From: Paragonimus westermani
Lineage: Eukaryota > Platyhelminthes > Trematoda > Plagiorchiida > Troglotrematidae
Direction: 5' to 3'
Length of the DNA stretch: 64,000 nt
Assembly (NCBI GenBank): GCA_008508345.1
Contig: QNGE01000839.1
Span: forward strand, 124,001 to 188,000
The first letter of the stretch is position 1. Every line of letters starts with the position of its first letter. Of the stretch, positions 49,701-61,700 are shown in pieces. The notes under the pieces are model-generated. The model was not told where the DNA came from and made no database searches. It was given only the letters and a program-made list of their open reading frames with translations. The translations under genes were made by a program, and so were the position numbers.

Positions 49701-50597
49701 ATACAATATGAATGTTGACTGTAGTCCACATATTGGGACTGCATTGTGATATTTGTGTATATCATTGACTTTCAAATGGACAAAAATTTTAGCTTCCACT
49801 TCCTCCGATATGGCGGTCGTTTAACTCAGCCGTAGCTTGTCCAAACTCATTTTTTGTTTGACGATTTGCCTTTTGGACAAAAACGACGCACAACGTATAT
49901 ATTTGCTCTATCTGTCTGTTCCGTTCAAGGTGATCTAATCAACACGTTAACTGTCCGGTGGTGGTCTAATTTAGATTATTCTCACCTTCCACAGGTAGTC
50001 AGTAATTTATTTGCGAAAACAGCATAAATTATTATCGGTTACATCTGTAAGATGTACAGGGCAGTTCAGTTCCTGAAAGCCCTTGTCCCAAATGACAACG
50101 TGCGTATCTTACAAGGTTCGGAACTTATTTTGGTGTAGTGCCTACGAACACAATTTGAATGGGTTTTTCCCATAGATTTCCAACAACTCGGTATTGTATC
50201 CCTTTTGCTCTGCTTTTCTTACGGATTCCACGTAACCGTCAACATGCTACTTTTTTGTGTAAATTATTTATAAAACACCTGTCGGAAATATCAAACGTCT
50301 ATATGACATGAGGTGAAAGCGAGCTACTCTGCCGGTCGATCACTACACTCGTCAAATTTAGTCAACTGTTAACCACGCCTGATTTGAACAACTAAACCCT
50401 CAGCTGTCACCCGACAAGATTTCACAGATATCCTTCGGCGCCTTGTCTCTTTTTTGATCGGAATTTAGTTGCAAATGACCGTTCTGTGTTTTCCAAACGT
50501 CATTGAAAATAGGTTTGAGACACCAAGCAGTTAAATCGAAACAATTCTTTGAATGAAACGGCTGGGTTCAATAAAACTTTACAGAAGTATTTGTAAG
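46786..50597. other. No recognisable feature
   Basis: Nearly 4 kb with only chance-length frames. No repeat or RNA gene was recognised. Confidence 0.4.
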
Positions 50598-50795
50598 ATA
50601 TCCACACCAAATTTAGTACGAATGAAGTCGAACAGATTGGGCGTCGTGGTTAACAAGTTATTAATAAACAGATTGAGAATAACGCAACGTTACGAGGATT
50701 TCGATTACAACACGCCTGAGAAAGGCCATCCGAGGTGGTTGAAACGTAGAGTATTACAACTTGCTCGTAACGTTGTGTTAGGCTCAATCTGTTTA
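50598..50795. mobile_element. Foldback hairpin element, copy 2 (opposite orientation)
   Basis: It begins with the roughly 59-bp non-palindromic module of copy 1 in reverse complement (ATATCCACACCAAATTTAG ...), then the hairpin (about 50,651-50,795). The outer arm ends and the central part match well, but about 35 bases of the left arm have been replaced or mutated. A 167-codon plus-strand frame (50,553-51,056) runs through it; this looks like chance, because nearly half is repeat sequence and the rest has no motif. Confidence 0.65.
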
Positions 50796-52539
50796 TTAAG
50801 TTACAGAATTATGTTGGAGAAGCAACCGAAATTTTCATCATTTCATGCACATGAATCGCTTCCTCCAGCCGACGATCCCTTGGTGACCACGCACACACTA
50901 CTGTATACAACGAAGTGTAGCCAACTGAAGCTGACAAACCAAGGTAGCCAGACAGACTTTTGCCAGTTATGTTCGTATTGTGCTAATACTATGTATGGGC
51001 TTTCCGTGGATGTCCACACGGAGTGCAGCACACGAAGAGAAATTGCGGACTTTTAGAAAACTGCTAGAATCACGCTGATGCCAAAGTAAAGCATATTCAA
51101 ATTTCGACCGACTGCCTCCACAGGCGTGATGTTGTAAGATTTTGGGAGAACTCTCCTTGAACGTTTGATGTGATGAACTAACCAAACTGATCAACATCGA
51201 GCCACGTCCCGTTATTCTCGTTCCAGTGTTGTTGCCCTATCTCGTCTTGTCTACTCCATCATGTCAGTTTTGAATAACAAGTCAGTTTCTGTGCTCCCGA
51301 TTGCAAGATTATTGTCATTTTCATCAGTAAGATGATTCTGTCTGTCATCTCAGGTAGTGTGACAATCAACTACCTCTCACTTTGACGATAAGTGAATGCT
51401 TTTGAGTCGCCTAAAGGTTACACGTCTAAATGGTTTAGTATCTTCAACACTTGTCAAAAACCCTGGTGTTCCCCATGGCGCAGTTTTGCTCCATTCGTTG
51501 TTTCTGTTTACTGGAGCCAAAAACTGTTTCTGAAAAGTTCATTGTCCTGGTACACTCACGAGTAATCGTGCTGACTTTCAAGTGGTTCGTACGTACGGAA
51601 TTCACTCTGCAACTGCCCTGCGCTGAGTCTGCAAATAATTGCTGTGGTGATGAATGTGGTCATGTGTAGATGTGCCAGACAACGTCAACCTCTTCAGTAA
51701 AAAACTCTTCAAGGTATTCTTACATGACTGAAAAGCCACTTGTTAAGGGTTCACATTTTTCATAAGTCTTACTCATAATTTATCTAACTCAGCAATAAAT
51801 TGGTTAATTTTCACGGAGTATCACTAGATCTAATGTGTTTACCACATAAACCGTTTGAAGGATAAGTAATCTCAGTCATTCCAAAATACTTTACATCCAG
51901 TTACGGTGGTTGTGTGTGAAGTTTAGTCCACCTCGTCTAGAGTAGCAATGTGCTGACTCTAGCATGGTCGGTTTTACAGGGATTCTTACTGTGTATCAAA
52001 CCTTTTCCCATTCATATTGAATGCATACAACAGTGTAATACGAACCAAAAGACTTGACGTACATACAACGATAGAAAGTTAGAATGCCAGATAATCGAAT
52101 TCGCTGATAAATGGCTCTCACATTCTACCGATTCATTGAAATATTTCGTCGGATTTACAGAGATTTTCGTCTCTAATAGATCAGTCAAAATCATTGTTGC
52201 ACACAGTTTGTGAACCCACAGACTTCACCGCGTATTACCAAGAATGCATCAGATAACAGAAGGTGATGAAGCGGAAAACATTGGTCACATGTGAAGCCCC
52301 TGACCTTCGCCTTATAACATCTTGACAATATTCACCGAAATTTGCCGGTCCATAAAACGTAGGCGGTAACGTTTATGACTGTTCTATTGAAAAGCTGTTT
52401 CTGCTCCACATTTTCATCCCTGTTTATGCTTACTTAGTCCTAATTTAATACCACTGTATCAGGTAGGCAAGCATCTGTCAGGTGTAGCACATCATTGGTA
52501 CGTATCGCCAAACTAAGGGGCTATGAATGAATCGTTTAA
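50796..52539. other. No recognisable feature
   Basis: No motif-bearing frame and no recognised repeat. Confidence 0.4.
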
Positions 52540-52544
52540 GACAT

Positions 52545-53160
52545 AACTCGGTAAACGGAATTCAGGACAGTAGTCAACATGCGGAACTAACAGCACCTGC
52601 ATTGTCTACCCGATACTCGTTAAACACTTCGGGTGACTCTACGGCCACCGTTACGGGTCAGGCTGGAGTAGGTATAGTCCTCAGCGTGCTAGCCGCAGCC
52701 GTACTGATGGACTGGATTCTCGTTAACAGTAGACTTTGTGCTGTCAGTTTGGCTGGTTTTGCTGAGGCCAACTCTGGACGCAAAAACATCAGAAATATTT
52801 TCACTATGTTTACTTACGCTCCTACTGATTGTAGTGACGCCTTTACCAAGGATACCTTTAATTCGTATCTGGTCGCTCTCATTCGGTCGATGCCTGGTTC
52901 TGATATAGTCGTTCTGATCAGATATATGAACGCCCAAGTTGGCCGTCATGGTGAGCCCGAGTCTTGTTTAGGTATCAGGGTTGAAATACCATCACTTCGG
53001 TCGGATAATGGCCAAAGACTGTTGCAGCTGTACGCTGAGCACAAGTTATTTCTGGCAAGCACTAGATTTTCGGTTGGTATCAGATAGGCCATATCGCCGG
53101 TAGTTATAAGTGGTGGGGCTTCACTCAAGACTATCGTTCTTATTGGAGCAAACAGTAGGA
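52545..53160 (+). pseudogene. LINE AP endonuclease domain
   Basis: The frame 52,527-53,087 contains GQAGVGIVLS, YAPTDCSDAFTKDTF, DIVVLIRYMNAQVGR and RSDNGQRLLQLYAEH-LFLAST, the standard RTE endonuclease landmarks. The catalytic GDMNA motif has decayed to RYMNA. After a frameshift near 53,083 it continues QIGHIAGSYKWWG, where QIDH is expected. It would nick DNA for target-primed reverse transcription if intact. Confidence 0.82.
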
Positions 53161-53759
53161 TTCAACTCATGCTGTGATACGTTTTCTTTTCACTCCTACT
53201 TTTTCTGAACAAAGACCTCAATTGGTTGTTGGGAAACTGGCTATACCTTCGGGAAGAGAGAAGTACCAAATCACTTTATAAAGCTGCCTTGGTAGCTTTC
53301 ACCCTAGAGAACCTAGGAACTGCTGGACCGAAATCTTTCAGGCCTTTCGTGAAGCTGTTACACTAGCATTCAGCAAGGTGGAACATGAGTTAAACAGGCA
53401 TTAGATCTCGCAAAAATCCCTGGAGTCGTTAAAAACTGGACGGAACATTTCTTCTGGCAGTTCATATAACAAGTCTAGCAGGGATGTCCGTAAAAAACTG
53501 AAACGCAGCCTAATCACCGATCATGATACATGGTTAACGGAGAAATTCAATGAACTGGAAACCGCTCTTCCCTCAGAAAAGCTCGGTGCGCTCCTCACGC
53601 TCATCACTGCTACTGGTTCTAAACAACTGTCCGTCAGTGAAGCTATCAGCAAGACAGATGACACTCATCTACATTAATTCCAGAAGGTTACAGAGGTGAG
53701 CGGAACAATCTTAGAGCCAAATTAGCGGGTCTTCTGTCCCTAATGTGCTTCTGCCACAA

Positions 53760-54650
53760 ACTTACATTGTAGCACGTTGGTCGGTAGATTTAGCCCCACC
53801 CACTAAGACTGAGATTGGCTATTGCATTTAGGCTCTCAAGCGTAATAGGGCTGCTGGCTTAGATGATCTCGTGTCGGCGCTTCTCAAACAAGAAGGGGAG
53901 GCTTTAGTGAGGTTTTTGACTCAGTTGCTGAAACTTGTGCGGACAACGAAGACCATCCCACCATGCAGGGGACACCCGGTAATATTTCCCATATTTAAGA
54001 AGGGAGTTCGAAGCTTTCGCTGAAATCATACGGCAGTTAGCTTGACTGCAGTCACTACTACGGTCCTGGCATCCATTATACTTCATCGTCCCAATGTATC
54101 TCGAGAGGCAAACATTAGAAAAGAACGAGCAGATTTCTACCCCCATGTGGTGTTGTATTAGTCAAAATTTTGCTCTTCGCTAAATCCTGGAGCACCGCCA
54201 TGTGTACCGCCAGCCAATAATTGTATTTCTCGATCATAGAGGTATGTTCGAATTTTTAGGTCAGCTTGCACTTTTAGAGTAGCTAAAACGCAGGGGTTTA
54301 CCGACCAAGTACGTGAACATACTGTCGGCTCGTAATTCCCATACTTCAGTTCAGGCTAGGGTTAACCGTTAACTTTCTGACAGCTTCAACACTAGCAGTG
54401 GCCTATATCTTGTCGATCTATATTTTTGTTTAATTTCGTCATAGACGCAATAATGAAGGACTGTACAAGGTACTCATAGGATGCCAGAATGGGCCTCCTA
54501 ATTGGCGGGAGACTGACTGATCGTGATTAGGTTGGGGACAAAGTGCTGCTGTGTAATAATCTTCAAGCGGCACAAACAATACTGGATGCTATTTTGCTCT
54601 CTGCCTCAAGTGCAAAGCGCCTCTGTAAGATTGCTGTGGCTTCTTGGATT
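53760..54650 (+). pseudogene. LINE reverse transcriptase remnant
   Basis: Frames read in succession give ALKRNRAAGLDDL and LLKQEGEALVRFLTQLLKLV, then FPIFKKGVRSF, NHTAVSLTAV and ILHRPNVSREANIRKERA, later LFLFNFVIDAIMK, and DKVLLCNNLQAAQTILDAIL. These are the usual RTE RT blocks. The YADD catalytic box is destroyed. Confidence 0.75.
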
Positions 54651-54879
54651 TTGAAATGGATAGTGAACTTGTGAGGCTGTTGGCCGGTTTGTGTACCGGG
54701 AAAGCTGCACCAACGATGGCGGCGTAGTGGTGTGGGGTGGAATAAAAGCGCGTGTCTGCAAGGTTAGGGCGGCGGTCGCTAGTCTGAGGCCCCTCTGGGA
54801 CTGAGAGGTTTCTTCTCAAAGCTTAAGAGTCGCATGTAAGACGACAGTGTGGGCTGTATCACTTTACGACAGTGAAACC

Positions 54880-55340
54880 TGACCGCTCAGCGTGGAAGAC
54901 ACGAACCATCTTCATATAGCTGGTCGCGGAAATCAGCCTCCGGTCGCTCGTATCAGGTGGAACCCGCAAGTAAGTAACGAAGTGATCAGGAAGAGAGTTT
55001 CTGATGGGGATTGCCAAATGAGTTTTTTAGTTCAATTCCTAAACTTGCACAGATGTGGATGGTTATGTCACTTATTTAAAATGCCAGCTAGTTCTCTGCC
55101 ACACCGAGCACTCTTTGCCCACGCTGGAACCGACTGGCGCAGGGTGCGAGGTGGACAGACAAAATGGCGTACATAGGTGTATTCGCTTAAATAGGGGTTA
55201 TTCACTGTAGGTTGAGTACGTCTCTCAGGCTTGAGACCTCAGAACTTACAGAATCGGTGGCTGGAAGAGTCAGGTTAGATGGTGGTCAATCGAACTCAGT
55301 GGAATGGATGTTGTTTTCGTTTGGCTCACTTTTCTTTGAA
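54880..55340 (+). pseudogene. LINE C-terminal region
   Basis: The frame 54,892-55,176 holds VARIRWNPQVSNEVIRKRV, LFKMPASSLPHRALFA, TDWRRVRGGQTKWRT, matching the RTE C-terminus (I-W---VSN-EVR-RV ... LPRRALFA ... W---RGGQ). The terminal VRLSGLRPQNLQNRWLE part follows after a stop. Confidence 0.78.
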
Positions 55341-55344
55341 ACGA

Positions 55345-55635
55345 GTGAACTTGAAGACGCGAAAAGATAGAATCCGTAAGGAAGCTATAATGCTGACGAT
55401 ATCTTACTCTCAACTATAACTCGATTGTTTTTTCTCAAATTGTAAGCACCTTGATGCTGAATGTCTGAATGCAGTCGAAGCTTTCACCACTAGTTAGTTC
55501 TCTTCCCTCCCCTTCTTTTTCACCTCTTTTTTTCTGTAAAGGGTTTGATTTTTTCCTGACGGTTATGTGGCACTTAAACACCAATGAGAACCACTGATGT
55601 ACTTCTGTCTATGATGATGATGGTGATGCAGATTA
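55345..55635 (+). repeat. LINE 3' untranslated region with terminal ATG repeat
   Basis: It matches the inverted fragment at 33.7-34.1 kb. It ends in a TATGATGATGATGGTGATG run typical of RTE 3' ends. Confidence 0.7.
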
Positions 55636-55639
55636 ACAA

Positions 55640-56553
55640 GCCAATCTCAGGTAGCTTTATATTCCTGCGTTAACGATCAAGCATCCATACTATAACACCG
55701 ACACTTTCGTACATGTTACCAACTGCTCACAAAAGTAGTGTTGTTCTGAATGGTAATCAATGCTAACTGTGCACGTGTTACTATTGTGATTTTCAGTATG
55801 CAAAGTAGCATCGGTTCGTTTGGAAATCCGGCTGACTTGGATCCACTTTCAGGCTACTGTCGTTAAAGATTCCACTACAAACGAGTAACTTCAAACTTTT
55901 CCCTAGTTAAACTTGGTACCTTAATCTGTCATTCATCTCGAATTGCTCTGCACCACAATATAACTAGATTTTGAGCAAAATACCTCGGAAAGTTATGGAT
56001 CTATCGAACAGTTTATCAGGACTGCCATATTTCATTGTACTACCTCACAAACGCTCTACCTACTACAGAATTTATAAACGCACATTATTTGTAGTTTTTT
56101 CTTAACAAATAACACTTCTTATGGTAATTAAACATGTACAGATTCTTATGACCTGAATAAATGGTTAACAGTGTGAAAGCAACACACTGTCTTCAGATGA
56201 TAGACCTTTCATCCCAAAGGAAAACGTGGTCAAGTACACTTTGAACTGCTTATTGCCGATTGCCGCAAAACATTTGAAAAATTTATCTGAGTAGAACGCA
56301 ATATTTGTTGAACGCTTTGTCACACACTCTCGCAATAAACAGAGACCGGATACTAACTAATACACCGTATATTAACATTCAACCCAAACAGTAAGACGAC
56401 TTGTCAAAATGTACGATTGGTTTCCAGCGTCATCCAAATCTTCTTGTTAATCGTTGGTAAATGAAACATTTCAGTATGGTGAAACCACAACGACTGTAAA
56501 AGTTTACTGTGCAAAAGTAATAGTTACATAAAACTATTAAAACTCTGCTTTGC
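55640..56553. other. No recognisable feature
   Basis: No motif-bearing frame or repeat. The stretch lies directly downstream of the acidic-peptide copy at 56.55 kb and may hold its 3' untranslated region. Confidence 0.4.
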
Positions 56554-56761
56554 TCATTCTGTCCCCACGTCCTCACCGTCTGAATCTCCTTTCTTATCTT
56601 CTAATCCGATATCGTCACCGTCAGTGTTATTGTATTTGGCAATGTCACTCTCGTCTGGTTCAGCTTGATCTTTGCGCAACTGGTCTGCTCCATGGTATTT
56701 CGCATCTGGCATACCAAGCGATTTAATACTGTCTTGCAAACGAAACTGAGTAGGTCATCAT
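56554..56761 (-). pseudogene. Acidic-peptide paralogue with lost signal peptide
   Basis: The acidic frame (56,739-56,554) gives 61 residues rich in Asp, Glu and Lys, ending DVGTE. It has no hydrophobic start. Just upstream, the ATGATGACCTAC at 56,761-56,750 matches the start of the 27.5 kb gene (ATGATATCCTAC), and the preceding TTTTAGA and TTTAAAAGAG promoter match as well. From that ATG the frame stops after 12 codons. A one-base insertion near 56,749 plus loss of most of the signal-peptide core explains it: dropping one T would run the old ATG into the acidic frame. Either this is a pseudogene, or it makes a non-secreted protein from the inner Met, or the reading hides an unusual intron. 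A pseudogene is my best reading. Confidence 0.5.
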
Positions 56762-56794
56762 TCTAAAACCTTCCAACAAATCCTAATTATATTT

Positions 56795-56805
56795 CTCTTT
56801 TAAAG
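56795..56805 (-). promoter_or_regulatory. Diverged TATA box of the 56.6 kb copy
   Basis: The minus strand reads CTTTAAAAGAG, 33 bases before ATGATGACC. It corresponds to ATATAAAAGAG at the 27.5 kb gene, with one change in the TATA. Confidence 0.45.
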
Positions 56806-56809
56806 AAAT

Positions 56810-58490
56810 TCTTCCTTTTACACAGGTAGATTTCATCTGAGAGTCATATCTTTACAAGCTGTTTGGTCCGTGACAAGTCCTTACATTGTTTTTTCCTTAC
56901 CTCTGTTTCAGGATTGGTTTATAACCGAACAACGTGTTACCGAATGTTTTGCTGTGATACTTCAATAAACTACATCGAACAACTTCTCATGCTTTCTCCA
57001 CACCACATGAATTTTGCGAAGAAAACTGCCTGACCTAATGCTTTCTACGTTTAAAATCGAAAGGACTTTCCAGTCAGTTAAGCGTAGTAGTTGTTTGTTC
57101 CTGATTACTGTCAGTCCCTACAACAACAGATTAGCATCAACCTTCTAACCACGTTGGGCGCAGGTCACCCACGATAGAGCAGTAAACTAAAAACCGACGC
57201 CTAATGAGAAATCACTTACTTACTTATGTTCAATTCAATGAAGTAATGACAACAGTTGCATGACACACTCGTCCATTCTACTGAGCGTGATTGTGTAAGT
57301 TGCACTATTTACATATGTTACCTTTAGGTCTCAGTTATCGCCAGATTGTGTCACCTTTCATCGAGATATGTTCTAGGAATCCCTGAATTTCATATTACCC
57401 GCTAATTTCTTAAACAACGTCTAGTTCCCCATGGATGAAAGCATCAAAGCCGGTAATCGACTAAACTGTGTTCTCCATGACCGTCCTTTAGCACACATAT
57501 CCAAGTCACAGGTTGTTGAATTGTGCTCTCTACAGAAGGCTAGCCGAGAGAAAATGTATGTGTGAAGATTTCTTCTTCAGATCTGCCCAAAATTACAGGA
57601 AGCTAACGTGTTTCCACTTGATTCCTACGCGGCATTTGTGAGGCATGAGGTTTTTTAATACCAGCGTACCAAAACAATATATAACTAATAATAACGGTAT
57701 AACTATTATACAACTAAGTCTAATTTCGATTCTTTGCTTCTCACTACTTATGTGTACCTATTGTGATAGTTGAATCAACAGGTTGAAAGGGTGTGTAAAG
57801 GTTCATCTCATCAGGCACACACTGAGGCATTTGGCCGATAATTAAAACTGATTTCAAAAACCTATTGAGTCTGTGCCGCTACAAGTGCCGGGTTCCGAAT
57901 CAATACTGGATGTGCGATAAGAAATGTCCCTGAGACCGACCCTACCTCATAACAGTGCATCGACGAGTGACTGAGTTTTATTGAATTCTACACTACACTG
58001 TGTAAATCATCGGTTGTACGTACATTTCAGTTTCTAATAGAACATTTTGAAGTTATGTCTGGATGTTGAAAGAACTGTTATTTCGGTCAAGTGAATACAT
58101 GAGTTTCGTATATCAGGAAGTCGATTTCTGCCGTGGGGTAGTTAAATCTGTCAGAGAAAATTTGAACAGTTATGTGCAATACGGCCCATAGTTTCTTGTG
58201 TTGGAACACTTGAAAGAAAGCCTTTCAGTTAGTGTCTTGCTCTATTTTTCCACTTGTTACACCATGCAATGTAGGACAGTGCTAATCAATCGGAACAAAT
58301 TGAAAAACGTGATGTATTATTTTCACTATTACTTTACAATATTTACACACAAACACTTTCCGAACTGGGTGCAATCGCCATTAGAAATTTGATCAATCAG
58401 CAGAAGTTTGGAAAGCCATCGAAAACATCGGTTGGTTACAATTATATTTTAAATGATAAATGTTGACAAAGCATTGTGAGTTATCTACTT
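56810..58490. other. No recognisable feature
   Basis: The stretch lies between two acidic-peptide loci. No further paralogue or repeat was recognised. Confidence 0.4.
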
Positions 58491-58700
58491 TTAGAAATCA
58501 TCATCATCATCTTCATCTTCATAGTCGTCTTCATCCTCTTGTGCTATCTCATTTTCACTATCTTCATCCACGATGTCCTTCTCTTCCGCCTTTTCGGCTG
58601 TGTCAAGTGGTTTGTCTTTGTTTTTCACCACATCATCCGATTTTACAATCACTTGGAAGCATAACATTGCAATCAGGAGGCACAATTGGTGAGCTGCCAT
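58491..58700 (-). CDS. Secreted acidic protein (69 aa)
   Basis: Residues 1-21 form a signal peptide: QLCLLIAMLCFQV followed by IVKS, with a likely cut before DD. The signal-peptide DNA aligns without gaps to the 27.5 kb gene, sharing CA-TTGTG--TCCTGATTG and TGCTTCCAAGT. The mature part of about 48 residues starts Lys-containing and ends in a block of Asp and Glu with one Tyr and a C-terminal Phe. Unlike the 27.5 kb product, it has no Cys in the mature part and no tandem repeat. The promoter (TATA 38 bases before the ATG) and leader are homologous too. It is likely secreted; the function is unknown, and cation binding is inferred from composition. The 56.6 kb copy 1.9 kb away may be a local duplicate. 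A single exon suffices. Confidence 0.6.
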   Translation of the reverse strand: MAAHQLCLLIAMLCFQVIVKSDDVVKNKDKPLDTAEKAEEKDIVDEDSENEIAQEDEDDYEDEDDDDDF

Positions 58701-58738
58701 TCCGAATCTGTATGCCTCAACCTGTTGTGATTGTCTCG

Positions 58739-58746
58739 CTTTTATA
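58739..58746 (-). promoter_or_regulatory. TATA box of the 58.6 kb acidic-peptide gene
   Basis: The minus strand reads TATAAAAG, 38 bases before the ATG. The leader ATCACAACAGG matches that of the 27.5 kb gene. Confidence 0.6.
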
Positions 58747-58749
58747 GCA

Positions 58750-61700
58750 ATTCACGCTTGGTCGTGCGCGACCTTTGTTGGTGACCTTGGTCTCGGGAGG
58801 TGATTGGCGTACGCCAATAAATCGCATGATACTATCACAAATTTTGTGTAGCTTGGCTGGTTTACTTATGAACGACACCAATGTAAAACAAAACCCACTG
58901 TCATTACTGCTGCTCCGACAAAAACCATATCGGTGATTTGAAATTTTTTGATCCAATATTTTGACAACAAACACATTAGTTTGTCTTATACATTTGAAAT
59001 CGAAAGTTTGTTCACATTTAGCCTTGTCTATAATAGAAAACACGTTAAAACAAACTCGGTTGTGAAATCATAGCGCTTTTGATTTATAAGAAAGTATTCA
59101 AATTGAGTTTAACAATATTGCTCCATGGTGAACTCTGCATTTCCAAGCAGCTCTTGTCCTACTTCGATGCAAAACCGAACGAGCGACTGTCACTTTAATA
59201 TCCGCTTGATACCAACGAGTTTATTTCACTACTATAACAATCTCAAAACGTCATCCTTAAGAACGTGTAGGAGGTCACATTAACACCGCGCGGTATTCGC
59301 CTTCAGTGCGATACTAAACGTATCAGTGTACTGGCAGTAACATTAGAATATTATGAGGAGAACATTCTCGTAACCATTCCCAGTGTACTATTGAAAAATA
59401 CAGTCTGGCGAACCAGCTCATCTTCAGTAATACCTCATCAGGCTAAATGTAACACGTTCTTATGTCACAATTTTACAAAAGAATCCTCAAAGGGGTGAAC
59501 AGAGAACGCGTGGTTAAATCGGACCAGTCAGGTCAGTATCAAGTGGCAATCTAGAACCCACTCGTGCAACAGGTTTTGAAAGGATTACAGGGTGGAAGTT
59601 AGCCAAAGTAGCTCTAAAGCTTGAACGCAATGTCTCTGGTCTCACAAGGGTAGGTTGTACGGGCGAGTTCCAGTGGCCTCAGCTGTGGACAAAGCAATCT
59701 CATTGTCCTCGACTGAATAACCTTAACATGATAGGGTGCCCTTGCCAAATGACTTCGTTATTCCACTGTTCAGCCAACTTGGGTGGTGTTTACGCGCTGG
59801 TTCAGAAAAGCGTTTGGTAATATGATCAACACAACAAGTGCCACAGGAAAGAGGATTCAGAAGCTGGTATAATATCTCTTAGGCATGGGCATAAAACGGA
59901 CCTTAGGTAAAGTAAATGGGTAAATTGGTGACGCAAAATGTTTTCTTAATTGATCTTGAAGGGTTATCTTTGATAGTTTCGGGAAGCATGTTGTCCTTAA
60001 AGGGTAATCCGTTGTATACGGTTTTATTTTGTGCTGTGTGTGGTTGGTCGCTTTCATTCAGCTGTTAAGTACGCCCTGTAATGAATACTCTGTCTACGAG
60101 CTGTTACGGATAGCTACTTTTTACGAACATTGTACGCATGTACGTTAATCCTTCAGACATCGTATCTTCTATGTATATTCTCACGACTCTGCCAGTCAAA
60201 TAGTTATTTAGGTGCCCTTTCATAGTAAGTGGTACAGAGTTGTTGAAATGAATGTACTGGCCGCTCCAGGTATCCTCCCTGACAAACGATTATTTTCTTC
60301 CCTGTACACAAAATGACTTACACCACCAGAAACTCAGCCAACATTTGTCAGATCAGCAGGTTCTAATCATGGTCTTCAATGCAATTCACTGGGAATTAAA
60401 GAACGGTTAGTTGAATTCAAACGCATCTAAGTGATTGTTTCACGAGTTCCGGTGACTATAGCCTGAAGAGCACGTGACCCATAGATTTACTTGTTCTGAG
60501 ATGAACCAGCTTGACAGACCCTTTGCTGCACAGGATACAACACAACGTTTGTTAAACAAATGCTTGTTCATTACAGGTCTCTGTGCATACACTTCCAGCG
60601 TTTCTAATTCAGCGATTTCCCTCGCACGCGCATACTCCCGGAGGACTGTTTTCTTTCCCAACACTAACGAGCTAAAGTTCGCCGTTCATCCGGTATTACG
60701 CTAAAACATTGTTAATTTGCCTCCATTTTGTGTAAACCTTAAATGGTCCTGCATCTGCGGAGAGTTATCAGGGTGCACCGTTTACCAGAATTTTCGTATG
60801 TACTAATCACGTGGGTGACACATGTCAATGAAATGAAGGCTGTTGTGGGGATATGAGTGTATTTATGGTATTAACCTTCCAAAAAAGCTGCCTGAGTAAC
60901 TGATGGGAAATATAGGTTGTTAATCACGTTCACCATTCCGTCACCAGACCAAATTACCGACTTAAAAAATACTGTCTTACAGTGATGATATAATTTTCAT
61001 AAGCAAAATTCTTCAAAGTTTTCTGGCTCCATTCGAGGCTGTTCAGATCGCCGTCAGGCTTCCTAAGCTTGAAGGGGTACGATTCTAATTCACATAATGT
61101 TGTATCGGTTGTGAACGTCAGGACTGACAGTCAACATTAGTGAGTGCCTAATGGCAGTTTATATGAAACGGACATTGCAATGAGTCCCCTTTCAGTTCAA
61201 CGTCGTGTTCAAAGTGGTCAAATATAAAAGACAAAAGCCTGACTATTCAATCGATACCAGTACCATTTCGACTTGATACGGGCTTAATGCGCTTCCGTTG
61301 GATGACCGTAAAACTTCCTGACAAATTATGTTGATACGAATGTAATTAAACAGCAGTGTAAGAATTCCAGAACGCTAGGTACACCGCAATAAGGTCCAAA
61401 TAATTTCCTTAGGGGGTCAAAGTAGCGGACAGAAAACGATGCACATCCACCAACCATTTGCTCCATTAAACTAAATATCGCAGCAACAAAACCGCTTAGG
61501 AAAAATAGCGTGTGGCGAACAGTGGTGACCTGAAGTATAGACTCCTCACCAACAGCTAATTAATGCACCACTCATAGGTAAATTTCCAAAGCACACTCCT
61601 AAGGAAGCGTACACTCCTGGAAAATCTCCAACAAAAAACGACTATTCGAGGTAAGTCCATCACCACCAGATGGCGGATAACTGAGAAGGGTGTCGGACTC

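Larger units (their letters stand above)
52540..55635 (+). mobile_element. RTE-clade LINE, 5'-truncated and decayed
   Basis: In order: AP endonuclease (52,545-53,160), reverse transcriptase (53,760-54,600), C-terminal region (54,880-55,340) and 3' untranslated region ending in an ATG-rich run (55,345-55,635). The order and motifs agree with trematode RTE elements. Many frameshifts and stops make it inactive. The 5' end starts within the endonuclease domain. Confidence 0.85.

Noticed and set aside
50553..51056. 167-codon ORF as a gene
   Set aside because: Nearly half of it is the foldback repeat read through, and the remainder has no recognisable motif.
58460..58747. Plus-strand His/Leu/Phe-rich ORFs
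   Set aside because: They are antisense shadows of the 58.6 kb acidic-peptide gene.
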